A DNA stretch of 64,000 nt from Pyrenopolyporus hunteri (lineage: Eukaryota; Ascomycota; Sordariomycetes; Xylariales; Hypoxylaceae). A program made the translations under genes and the position numbers. Location of the stretch: contig CADCXC010000009.1 of the NCBI GenBank assembly GCA_902806595.1, positions 186,001 through 250,000 on the forward strand, read 5' to 3'. Of this stretch, positions 10,951 through 20,623 are shown in pieces. Below the pieces are notes generated by a model. It searched no databases. It worked only from the letters and a program-made list of their open reading frames with translations, and had not been told where the DNA came from. Within the stretch, counting starts at the first letter, position 1. Each line of letters opens with the position of its first letter.

Positions 10951-12678
10951 ATGGCAGGCGACGGGTATACGATCCAGAAGGAAGCTTCACGCATCCTGCA
11001 CTCAGTTTTGCTCACAGACCCACGCTTACAACTCCCAGAGTCCGTCCGAGCCGCCGCGCAGCGTACCTCGTTCGACGCCTCAGCCTTGTCGGCGCCATTC
11101 CTACCGGCACCCGTCAAATGCACGGAGTCGAGCGCGGCGCTATGGGCGTTGCTCGCGACATTCGGGAACGTGGTGGCCGCGGAGCGGTACGGGTTGAATG
11201 ACCAGAGGGTTGTGGTAAACAGCGACGTGGCATCGACGTTTCTGTTCTCCTTCTGGCTGCTGGGCGTGGGTGGGAGGCCCGTATCGGACCCGGCGCTGGT
11301 GGCGCGATACTCCGTCTACGATGTAACGCGCCAGTTCACGCATTGGCGGCGTCTTGTTACCAACGTGTACCCCACGCGAGATGGCCGCTGGTTCCATCTT
11401 CACGGAGGGCTGGACTCTAATCGCAGCCTGCGGATGCTGGGGCTACCAGCGCATCGCGACGTCGCTGACGAGATGGAGGCGATTAATGAGCTCTCTAAGG
11501 CGGTGCAGCAATTTGACGCTGATTGGTTGGACGTTGAAGCCAACGAGTACTGGAGGCAAGCGGGCGGGATTTGCTTCACCCCCGAGGAGTACCGCGAGAC
11601 CGAGCAAGGAAAGGCTATTGCTGACGACGGGTTATATATACTGGAAGAGTTCCTCGACGAAAAGCTACCGCCGGTGCCGTGGCCCGAGGTAGATACCAAA
11701 ACGTATAGGCCCCTAGAAGGGATCAAGATCGTTGACCTCACTCGGGCGATCGCGGGACCAACAATGGCGCGGCTGGCAGCTCTATTCGGCGCCACTGTGG
11801 TCCGGGTATCGAATACGAAACTGCCCGACCTAGGCGTCGTGCTGTTCGAGAGCAACCTTGGTAAGCGGGACGCGCACCTCGACCTGAAAACGGAGGAAGG
11901 GCGGGAGGCTCTCCGGCATCTGATCGAAGGGGCGGATGTCGTGCTCGACGGCTATCGCCCCGGTGCTTTGGAGAAACTGGGATTTGGGCCGACCTGGGTG
12001 CACGAGGTAGCGAAGAGGCGAGGGAAGGGCATCGTGTACGCGCGGGAGAACTGCTACGGCTGGAAGGGGCCGTGGAAGCACCGCAGCGGCTGGCAACAGA
12101 TCAGCGACGCTGTGACGGGCATAGCCTGGCTTTTCGCTCGGATGTGGGATACGAACGAGCCAGTGATGCCCTTCCTGCCCAACTCCGACTTCCAGACCGG
12201 CATCGTGGGGTGCATCGGTATCATGAATGCGTTAGAAAAACGAGCAAAGAGAGGGGGAAACTACCTTGTGTCTATGTCGTTGAACCAACTCAATAGCTTC
12301 TTGATATCTCTTGGGACCCAGAGCGCGGAGGTGCAGCAGTCGTTGCGTGAGAAGTGGCCGGATTTGAGATCGAGGCACTACGATGATTTACATCGACAAG
12401 CGAGGGTGGTAAGTTTTTCGTGTTTTCGAGCCTTATCCGTTTCTATCGCGCGCCGACGTGCTAAACCCAATATCTAGCTCATACGCGGCCTACCGAGGGT
12501 GGCGCCGCAGTTGCTAGATCTAAAATATTTCGGGAGCATCGAAGCCGAGCTTGGCGTACCCGACGAGGAAATGTTATTCGTTGGGCCTGCAGCTACATAC
12601 GAGACGACTAAGTTGGGCTATGACTCTGGAAGCTGCTTAAGAGGGATGCACGAGGCGAAGTGGCCGGGAGATGAATAG
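10951..12678 (+). CDS. CaiB/BaiF (family III) CoA-transferase-like protein
   Basis: Two exons, 10951-12408 and 12478-12678, with a GTAAGT donor and TATCTAG acceptor, give 552 residues. The family moves CoA between carboxylic acids or racemises 2-methylacyl-CoA. The recognisable family III segment starts near residue 251 (RPLEGIKIVDLTRAIAGP) and continues through GADVVLDGYRPGALEKLGFG. Where active enzymes carry a catalytic Asp after a Pro-Gly-Tyr/Phe step, this protein reads SGWQQISDAVTG, with Gln382 at the aligned place. The N-terminal 250 residues look like a diverged copy of the fold, as in the tandem-fold fungal members. Related fungal proteins are usually annotated only as CAIB/BAIF family; a non-transferase role is possible. 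Substrate unknown. The next gene is convergent, 146 bases away. Confidence 0.85.
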
Positions 12679-12824
12679 GATCGACCTGGCAGATACTATT
12701 ATTGTATTACCGGTGGTGCCTGCACCTTGGATATCTCTGGGGTATCATACACTTCTGAATGAGTCGTAAAGACTAGAATGGCCATTTGGTATGGTACCTA
12801 TGTATGGATATGCCGACGTGTGAT

Positions 12825-14103
12825 TTACGTTGCCTGTAATCTGGACGATATGTTATTGTCATCCTGAAGCGGAGGCTTTGGGGCAGGCCCCATGTTGCTA
12901 AAGCCGATCCGTGAGACACCCTCGTAATCATTATCTTCCGCGTTTTCATCGTCGTTATTCTCACGATCATCGTCCATCTGCTGCTGGCTATATACCTCGC
13001 CATATTGCTCAGCTTCCATGTCGATCAAGGAACCATCCATAGATGGAGACTTAATGAATAACGAGGACGTCGCAGCAGGGCAGGAGGGCGTCGGCAGAGC
13101 AGACGGGATACTGGGGGGTATATTAGGTGTGCCGAATCTCTCTTGTTTCTCGGTGTGGTATTTGGGCGACGTATGTGTGCTTTCCGCCTCAACAGTCATG
13201 ATAACTGCTTGCCATTGCGTCACCTCAGCCTTCATTAGCCGTCGAGATTGAGGCGACCAGGAACGAACTTGACGCAACTTGTCTGCGAACGCCTCCGCAG
13301 TAATGCTCTGGATAGTTGGTTTTTGGATCATGTGGCGATGGTCCGGCTTATATCTCGTTTCAGGGTTGGCGCTTTTATCGGTGATGAGCCTAGGTCGCCC
13401 AGGAGGTTTCGTCCGGGCGGGATTTTTGAACTTCTGGGATGACCGAGCTATCCGGTTCCTAGCTACCGATTCCTCATTGTCGATGGGAAGATTTGTGCAC
13501 TTCTTATGCTGATTCTGATAGGTACAGTTGGCGCAGGCGTGCTTGAGACTACTCAATGCAAGCACAGAAGGGGGTGAGACGACACAACGGGCGTAGGGCC
13601 CGTTCTTTAAACGACAATTGCGGCACGGATTCGGGTTGACTTGACCGGATACATAGATCATCAAAGAACTATAGTCGGCAGCCATCCTCGGTTTAAATCC
13701 ACCTTGCTGCCGATACTGATTCCACTCCACTGAACGTAAGGCCGGCTGTTCCGCTAAAGCGTTGGCGAGCGGATGAATGGGGGGCCTTACGCTCTTGATC
13801 TCATGAGGTAGGGCGTCTAATGCGCTCTGCCAGGCGGTGACATTACAGCGTGCTTCTGAACCGTTCATCGCCGGGGCTCCGTTCCCGGCCATCTGGTCGG
13901 AGCCATCTTGCCTATAACTACCACCTAAGGAGAGCTGTGAGCTGTGGTCGAGGCGAATGATGGAGTTCAGATTCTTATAATAGACATAAGCACTTACGGT
14001 TAGGTTGAGATTGCTCGAGCGACGAGCGGCGCTGTGAGTACCATTTCGCAGCAGCAGCATTGATCATAGAACGAAAATCGGGATCAGTACGATTGTCTGC
14101 CAT
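12825..14103 (-). CDS. DUF3716-type Cys-rich protein
   Basis: I place the start at 14103, upstream of the obvious frame, because MADNRTDPDFRSMINAAAAK reads well into a GTAAGT donor. Exons 14103-13998 and 13924-12825 then give 401 residues, with a 73-base intron ending CCTTAG. The core is a Cys-rich block, NPCRNCRLKNGPYARC followed after about 16 residues by CANCTYQNQHKKC, the pattern of the fungal DUF3716 family, probably a small metal-binding fold. The rest is polar; the C-terminal tail is acidic and Asp/Asn/Glu-rich (DDDRENNDDENAEDNDYEG). DUF3716 genes are numerous and lineage-variable in Sordariomycetes and their role is unknown. A nuclear role is only a guess from the basic Arg-Pro stretch RTKPPGRPR. 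Confidence 0.8.
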
Positions 14104-14881
14104 CGTGGAGAAGGATTATGGGCAGTGTTATGAGTAACTTGAAGTTGTGGATAGCATCAAGCCGCCATCTCGGGTCGTATAAGTCAGAGATGGGAATAAG
14201 GACGAGGAATGGAGGGTGAGATTCGACATTACATGGTGGTAACTGATATACCTAGGTACCTAGGTACTTACCTTGATACCCTTCCCTATCCTTAATGATT
14301 CCTACCACAAATAGTGAAAAGGTTAACAGGTGTTGGGAGTTGGTACCTACCCTCCAGTTACAGTCGTCAGCGCTTAGAAGTACCTAGGTGCTCTTACCGA
14401 TTGATTGATCTCTGTACTTTCTAAGGTTTAGAAGTTGGGCAAGCTTGTAGCGGACACCCGCACGCGCTAACGGGAGTTACCGCCGTAGCAAGAGGTACCA
14501 AAAGCGCCATACAAACACCGGCCCCCGAGTGGCTTTTCCCGTAGCAGATGCTGCAAGAGAAAGGTACCCACGTTTAGGTGGTACGGTTGAAGGGGTATAG
14601 GTACCTACTCCAAACGGACGAAGCCTAATGCTGTGAAACCCGAAATGTATAAGCAGCAGAGCGCGAAAGTGGAACCCACATATCAGCATATACGTAGCCC
14701 CGTACCTGAATAAGATCTGGTGCTTGCTTGCCCCCTATTGCGGGCTACCTAACTTCGAAAAACCTAAACTCCGAGAAGGCTCATCCTCATGCTTTATTTA
14801 TTTATTTCCTAGAAAATAAGAATTAAATAAAAATAAAAATATCGCAGCAAAAAGAGAAACCCCCTATATGCCCAAATCGGC
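14104..14881. other. Intergenic with CCTAGGTACC repeats
   Basis: Between the DUF3716 start and the 3' end of the reductase gene. The stretch 14250-14272 has back-to-back CCTAGGTACC palindromic steps, with single copies near 14380. The part at 14800-14860 is A+T-rich with AATAAA-like steps and probably lies in the reductase 3' UTR. No gene seen. Confidence 0.6.
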
Positions 14882-15967
14882 TCACGAAGACGAAGATGCA
14901 GCCGCCGCTCTCTTTTCGATCTCCACCAATTGAGGTGCCATGTCCTTAATGCACTCCCCCGCTGACCTGAATTTTACTCCCAGCACCTCTTCGGCCTCAG
15001 GCGCGCTCACGCCGTACCATCCCTCCGGCTTGCCCGTCTTCTCCGGTTCGCCGATAGGAATCACGTCTCGCTTCTCCGGTAAAGCCTCTCGCAGATAGTT
15101 GGCCATGTCCTGTATGCTCATCTCGCCGGCGACCACGAGCCATCGCTGATTCGCGGCCTCGGGCTTGGTCGCCGCGAGGATGTGAGCGCGCGCAATGTCG
15201 CGTACGTCAACCCACGGGTAAAGGAACGTCGTCGGGACGGGGTCCGTCGACTTCAGTCCCGGCCGCAATAGAGACTGATATATGGCAGCGAGACTCTGAT
15301 TCAGGTCTTCCGGCTTTGCGATCTGCGACGGGTCGAAGAGCGGGCCGTATATTCCTGGCGGGCAGACCGTCGCCAGTTCGAAGCTGGCCTTTCCGTCCCG
15401 GACAAAGCCCCAAGCCGCCTTTTCGGCGAATTTCTTGCTAGCCGGGTACGTGAGCATAGGGTTTTCCGTGGACGATGCCTCTTCCAGAGTCACCGGAGCC
15501 CAATCGTCACGGGTGTAGATCTTGGGCGGGTCGGAGATCGGGTTCCCGGCGAGGTTCCCGACGGCTGCGAACGACGACGTCACGACAACGCGCTTCACGC
15601 TCGGTGCCACGCGGGCTATGCCTGACAGGATTTCCGTCGTGCCCTTGATGGCCGGCTCCAAGTACTCGGAGCTCTTGAGCGGTCTCAGAAAGAAGGGCGA
15701 GGCCGTGTGGAGGACTATGTCGAACGGCGGAGTAGATGCCAGAACCTCATCGAAGGCGCCGGGGGCGGTGATATCCGGCACAATACCGAAGTCCAGCTGT
15801 GGCGTGTTCACATATTTATTGAAGCTCCTTTTGAGAACGTCAATTTTGGACTGCGAACGAGCGATGGCGCGAACCGAGAACCCCTCTTCGAGAAGTTGCG
15901 ACAGTATATGTTGCGCGAGATAACCGTTTGCTCCCGTGAGGAGAACTCGATGTGACGACGACGCCAT
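14882..15967 (-). CDS. Gre2-like NAD(P)-dependent extended SDR reductase
   Basis: Single-exon 361-residue extended short-chain dehydrogenase of the group that includes yeast Gre2 (methylglyoxal/isovaleraldehyde reductase) and dihydroflavonol-4-reductase-like enzymes. It reduces aldehydes or ketones with NADPH; the exact substrate is not readable. The Rossmann motif TGANGYLAQH is at residues 11-20. The catalytic Ser region is VVTSSFAAVG at 128-137, and the YxxxK pair is Tyr174 and Lys178 in YPASKK. The substrate-domain segment YPWVDVRDIARAHILA is typical. All catalytic residues are present and length is normal (about 340-360). It is divergent from the next region and has its promoter in the long spacer to its right. 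Confidence 0.92.
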   Translation of the reverse strand: MASSSHRVLLTGANGYLAQHILSQLLEEGFSVRAIARSQSKIDVLKRSFNKYVNTPQLDFGIVPDITAPGAFDEVLASTPPFDIVLHTASPFFLRPLKSSEYLEPAIKGTTEILSGIARVAPSVKRVVVTSSFAAVGNLAGNPISDPPKIYTRDDWAPVTLEEASSTENPMLTYPASKKFAEKAAWGFVRDGKASFELATVCPPGIYGPLFDPSQIAKPEDLNQSLAAIYQSLLRPGLKSTDPVPTTFLYPWVDVRDIARAHILAATKPEAANQRWLVVAGEMSIQDMANYLREALPEKRDVIPIGEPEKTGKPEGWYGVSAPEAEEVLGVKFRSAGECIKDMAPQLVEIEKRAAAASSSS

Positions 15968-18104
15968 TGTAGCAATTTTAGGACTCGGAGAAATAGCACC
16001 TAGGTAGGTGACCGGTCTTCTATTCTTCTCTTGTAATCCGAGAGCGCCTTCAAGTACTTTATGGAAGTGTATGTCGGCTCCAAATTACTTAAGTGGTCCG
16101 GAGCTTCAAATATTATGTAGCGAAAGTGCCATTTAAACTCACTCCGTTAACCTACTCTGTATGAAACCCTTCCCCCATATTCCTCTGTAGACGGGCCATC
16201 CGAGCCAGACTAACGCTATTGATTTCAAGGCCATGAGCCCGATTCGGTAGTTGATCCTATACCCGGTATACCGCGTAATATAGCCAATTCCTTGCAATAT
16301 GATAGCATAATACATACAACATGCCATGCGAAGAGGAGCACCTCGGCTTTATTCTTTATCCCGATAGGTGGCAGTTACTTCAGGTTGAATCGTACCACAA
16401 CCTTCTTACGATGCTGCGGGTCCTGTGAACGAGACCGGGTATCTGGTTGCGCCGATTATTCGCATGCTGCACGTTATACCAACATGGCCGAAGTTAACCT
16501 AGGCTGGTAATTCAAGCTGAAGCCCTTCAACTACACGGCCTGAAGGGGGTGGAGCCTCTCGGACGCCTCGACGGATTGGGAACTTGGGTCGCTCATCTAA
16601 CATCTTCAGGATTTGCGCTCACAATGCGCGGATACTTCTACGTATCATCACCTAAACCATCGCATCGACCAAGCACGCGCGTGACATTGAACCTCCCCCC
16701 AGTGTCACTCAAGCCATGCCCCGCAGGAATCTCCTCGAGCATTTTCTCATTTCGAACCGTGCTAAAAAAAGAAATCAGTGGGAAGATCATTTTAGGAATC
16801 TGGTCCCCACGAGGCTCAAGAGTGCTCCTCGCAGCGATCGACATTTACCACATACCTAGGTAGCTACATATGAGCTCTATTCAAAATTGTTAACGACATT
16901 ACCAAAAAGTCAACGAAGTCCTGAGGTAAGCTCCACTTCTACGCAATGCTGATATGATAATGTTTTTCACGGCCAAAAAAGTCTCGTCGTTATGAACCAT
17001 ATAATTTGTGACGTTACAATCGAAGGGAATATGTTACCCCCGCCAACGTTCGAGAATAGGTATTTACGGTTATGTCATCAATAGCTTGTTCTTATAGCCG
17101 AGTAACCCAGCTGCACTATCGGGTCTGTTGGCTTAGGAGCGAGCAAATCCGATAATAAGGCGACAGTGCCGTAGCCGTGCTTAAGGCCATGCGAGTTTAA
17201 GGCACGATCGGAGTCGGGGTCAGGGTTAGGGGCGTTTACGCGCCTCCTGGGCACGGCGTAAATCCAAGGAAAGGGACAATAATTGAGGATAGTCTCCGAA
17301 AAGTCCCCGGTCAATAGATATATAGACCGTATGCCTATAAGGCAATTTATCTAAAGAAGGTAAGTAATACCCGGTGGATCATCCCCGATCACTCACTAAC
17401 TAATGTGCGGCACCCGGAGAACACGTCATTATGTGTTCAGTGTTGATATAGATTCTCATCACGTCCTTATATACTCTCATGTAGCCTGAACTTATGATAA
17501 TACCTTAACCGTCCTTGTTGGTTTTTCTCGATGAGTTTACGTTCGGTTCTCCAATATCACATGTTTGTGGCTTCATCCACGTTATCCTATATAAAGAAAT
17601 AAGTTCGACGCTGTCAAGCCCATCCCATTATAGTACCCGTGTATAGAATCCAGCGTTAAGTAGGTTGCGAGGATCACATAGTAGGAGTTGAGAGTTATAG
17701 GGACTATGAACTTCATATATAACCCTAATTCTAACCCTGGGGTTAGGGTTAGGGTTAGGTCTACGTATTGAAATCTATTGTAACGATCTAAGATACAAAT
17801 TAGAGGAATATATCCATTATTTCCATTGTAATAAGAGTCATTCTCAGAGTATTGATGGATTGAGAATATGACAGCCTTCTTATCTTAACTAGTATCTTGA
17901 ACACACTTCAGCTCGGCTACAATTCGTTAACCCCTACGGTCCAATTCACGACCATTTCGTGTAGCCCCCGCGGGCTTACAAATAGACCCTCATGGATGTC
18001 TCATTATACTGTCACTATTAATTGGTATTGCTCCAACAGAAATAAAGCCTTATTTTATCATATTGAAATATTTATTGTAACTCGTCGTCGGACTTTCTCT
18101 ATCA
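15968..18104. other. Long intergenic region with interstitial telomere repeat
   Basis: About 2.1 kb between the reductase start and the thioesterase pseudogene. Short frames have no recognisable products. It includes TACCTAGGTAG steps near 15996 and 16852 and a head-to-head TTAGGG motif at 17721-17759. A+T content rises between 16.8 and 18.1 kb, suggesting partly mutated repeat remnants. Confidence 0.55.
17721..17759. repeat. Head-to-head interstitial telomeric repeat
   Basis: Reads AACCCTAATTCTAACCCT, two bases, then GGTTAGGGTTAGGGTTAGG. The left half carries CCCTAA units and the right half TTAGGG units, so two short telomere-like tracts meet with their G-rich strands pointing apart. Unit sequence is that of most ascomycete telomeres. 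Confidence 0.85.
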
Positions 18105-18956
18105 GCTGACCGACTCGCTTTTGGATGAACTCGACCGAGTCATCAATCTTATTAAGAACCTTATACTAGCGGCACCTATCCTCATCAGTCTTCCATATAA
18201 CGTGATACCTGCGAGTCGTTAGTGTTTCGTAAGCTGATTTCCTAGAGTCAGGTTTAATCTGGACGTCAGCCTTGCCATGGCCGAGGAAAACGGGGGTGGT
18301 TGCGGATGAACCGGCTCTATTACGGTTGCTGTGCGTCTCCTGGCCTAACAAATTTCTAACGTACTCGGAGGCCCTAGCGACTAGATCTTGGTTCTTTGAA
18401 CATCTATCGTTGGAGCTTGTAGAAGGATCATCCGTATCTTCGTCGCTTTTTACAACCTCCTCGATCTCCCGTTGGAAGGGGAGCCATCCGCTTATCCCGA
18501 TGAAACCATCCAAGGAAAATCAAAGGTAAGAAGACATATCAATGCCATGACGCATCCACTGCCCATACCACCAATAATGATGCTCTTCCATGGTATCCTT
18601 TGAGCTTCCTTCTCGACTGAACCAACTATCTCCGGGAGTGACTCGGCCGGCCCTTTTGGTTGGACATGCTGTTGCTGCGAACGGTCGTCTAGAGAAGCCA
18701 CGTCAAATGACTGTATGACCATAGGCCGATTCAGGGCTATTGAAGGTCGCTCCTTGGACGTTGAGAATATGAATTTTGCACCGGGAAAGATGTTCGCTAG
18801 CCTCTTCCCATCAGGGCAAACACCTTTCTCGAAAAGTTCTTTCCCAAACTTTTCTCCGTTAGAATCAAATTGGTAAAGTAGGATAACGCCGCGCGTGTGT
18901 TTTTTCGTATGCTCGGTAACGGGGGGTAAAGTTTGATTCCGTGTTAAAATTTCCAT
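18105..18956 (-). pseudogene. Acyl-protein thioesterase / lysophospholipase pseudogene
   Basis: The reading resembles fungal Abhydrolase_2 proteins of the APT1/lysophospholipase type along their whole length: SNGEKFGKELFEKG, GAKFIFSTSKERPSIALNRP, FDVASLDD, then GFIGISGWLPFQ and TPVFLGHGKAD. Several lesions are visible. The nucleophile elbow, normally GxSxG, reads GGMGSGC, so the Ser is Gly. The oxyanion HG step is replaced (LLYQFDSNG). One base is missing near 18510, splitting the gene into two frames (TTTGATTTTCC joins TTGGATGGTTTC out of phase). The catalytic His place reads Arg, and the following Trp codon is TAG at 18168-18166, after which in-frame homology resumes as YKVLNKIDDSVEFI. Only the catalytic Asp (GKAD) remains. 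A dead duplicate; the C:G to T:A type stop is compatible with mild RIP. Confidence 0.88.
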
Positions 18957-20623
18957 CGCAATATTAGTACTCGTTGACGAAATAGGGGTTATGTTTTAGG
19001 ACGTAGAAAAGTTGGGGATATTGGATATCATTACCTCTGGAGCAGCGATCTGCTCTCATGCAACTAGAGCCCAACAACTAGCCAACACACATATGGAAAA
19101 CTTAAACTTTTCGTTTGTCCAATAATATTAAGACATATTAAGGAATTCCTGTGTATTACAGTGTTTTAACAATCGGCGGTGGTGAAACTCTTTTATCATG
19201 ACTCGTGAAGGGAGAAATGGGTTATAATCGGCCATGCGTTCGAGGGGCACGCCCAAATGTCGCAAGACTTTACAACAAGAAAATTGTTTGTATACGGTTC
19301 GTTACGGAGTGAGGTTCATGAACATAAATGGTTTGATTACTTCTGGGAGGCTGGCTTAGGATAGGAGGGAATTTATGCTTACCTACGAGAGGGAGTATTT
19401 TATAGAGCGAAGAATCGAAGAGCTTTATGCCGGTAGTGTTGATGAAAGGTCTTGGGAGGGTGATACGCGGCTCTAGGGGCGTTGGAATTCTCCATTGGCA
19501 GAAAGCTGGCTCCTACCTTGAGTTGATAAGTTCGGGAAAACACCTTGGCGGCTGGCCGTCTCCCAGCGTGTCGATGGATGTTGTTTATGACCTGACCCTA
19601 TCTTTAGTAGATCTCAATACTAATAGGCGTTATTTCAGTTCTTAATACTCGATCTAGCCTCGATTATTGGGGGCATAATACCTTTAGAATATAACCTTTA
19701 CGTTAAACAAGGAAGCCGTCGCTTACCGTATTTTCCGGGTCGCGTTCGCTGTCTCGCGCTTCGATATCGGGCATATATTGATACGGATTCAAGCATTGCC
19801 TAAGTCCCTTAGTATTCCGTAGCGAAAGACGATGGATGGCGTTATACCTGTAGAGGTCGGAAACCTTTGGTTCTTACTAATAGACTAGTTGACTCAGTTG
19901 ATAAGGTGGAGAGCTTGCTCTTATATACCCACCCAAGAGATTCGGTAGGATAGTCGTGGACGAGCGCGTGACCGACGTAACAATCGTGTACCTTACAGGC
20001 TGGCGTGCATCATGTAGGTCTCTGAGTTTAGAACCAGGCCTGGTTGGTTAGTCTCTATTGAAGACTAAACGATGGTTGGATAGGGGAAACTTCGGTGCCC
20101 CTATATCCTACGCTATTGGTAAATCCTCGGGTCTGAGGCGGGAGACGGGATTCGCGGGCCGTAAACCGGCGCAGATCTAAACTCCATTGAATGAAAGCTT
20201 CACCACCGCCCTCTATGCATACCTTCCCCGATTGTGTTCTGGTGTCGAGGGTCACAATTCATACGTTCGGGGGTGTTCCCAAGTAGGTGAGAGGGTCACA
20301 GATGATGTGTCGGAAGAAGTAAGCCGGTCCTTTCGTAACCCCGCGAAACACGCCTGCCAAGATGCGGCTTCTGTAAATCGTGTCTCGTGCTTGGTCGGGG
20401 CTGGCTGTACCTGGTTGGAACTGTAAGAAAACCTTGTACGAGGTAGATGTGTTGTACGCGGCAGAGGCGGCCCAGTGTCGTGCTAGAAAGGTATAAAGGT
20501 AGGGATAGAATGCTCCTCCAGTAGGCGAAGTATGAATCTCTTTCTTAGTTCCTTCTGTCTTCTACCTTTCCATTTTTCCTCTCCCTATATTCTCCACGTG
20601 GTTTCTTTCAAGAGAGAGGGGAA
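18957..20623. other. Intergenic region upstream of GH3 beta-glucosidase
   Basis: About 1.67 kb with no supported gene. Short frames near 19427-19645 and 20055-20426 have no recognisable domain. The last 140 bases have promoter-like features listed separately. Confidence 0.6.
20492..20605 (+). promoter_or_regulatory. TATA-like box and CT tract before GH3 gene
   Basis: TATAAA at 20492-20497 lies about 127 bases before the beta-glucosidase ATG. It is followed by a C/T-rich stretch (CTTCTGTCTTCTACCTTTCC and more) up to about 20594 and then CACGTGG. The spacing suits a fungal core promoter; function is inferred. Confidence 0.45.

Noticed and set aside
17214..17232. Further telomere-like phrase (CAGGGTTAGGGGCG)
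   Set aside because: Only one full unit; too short to call a repeat.
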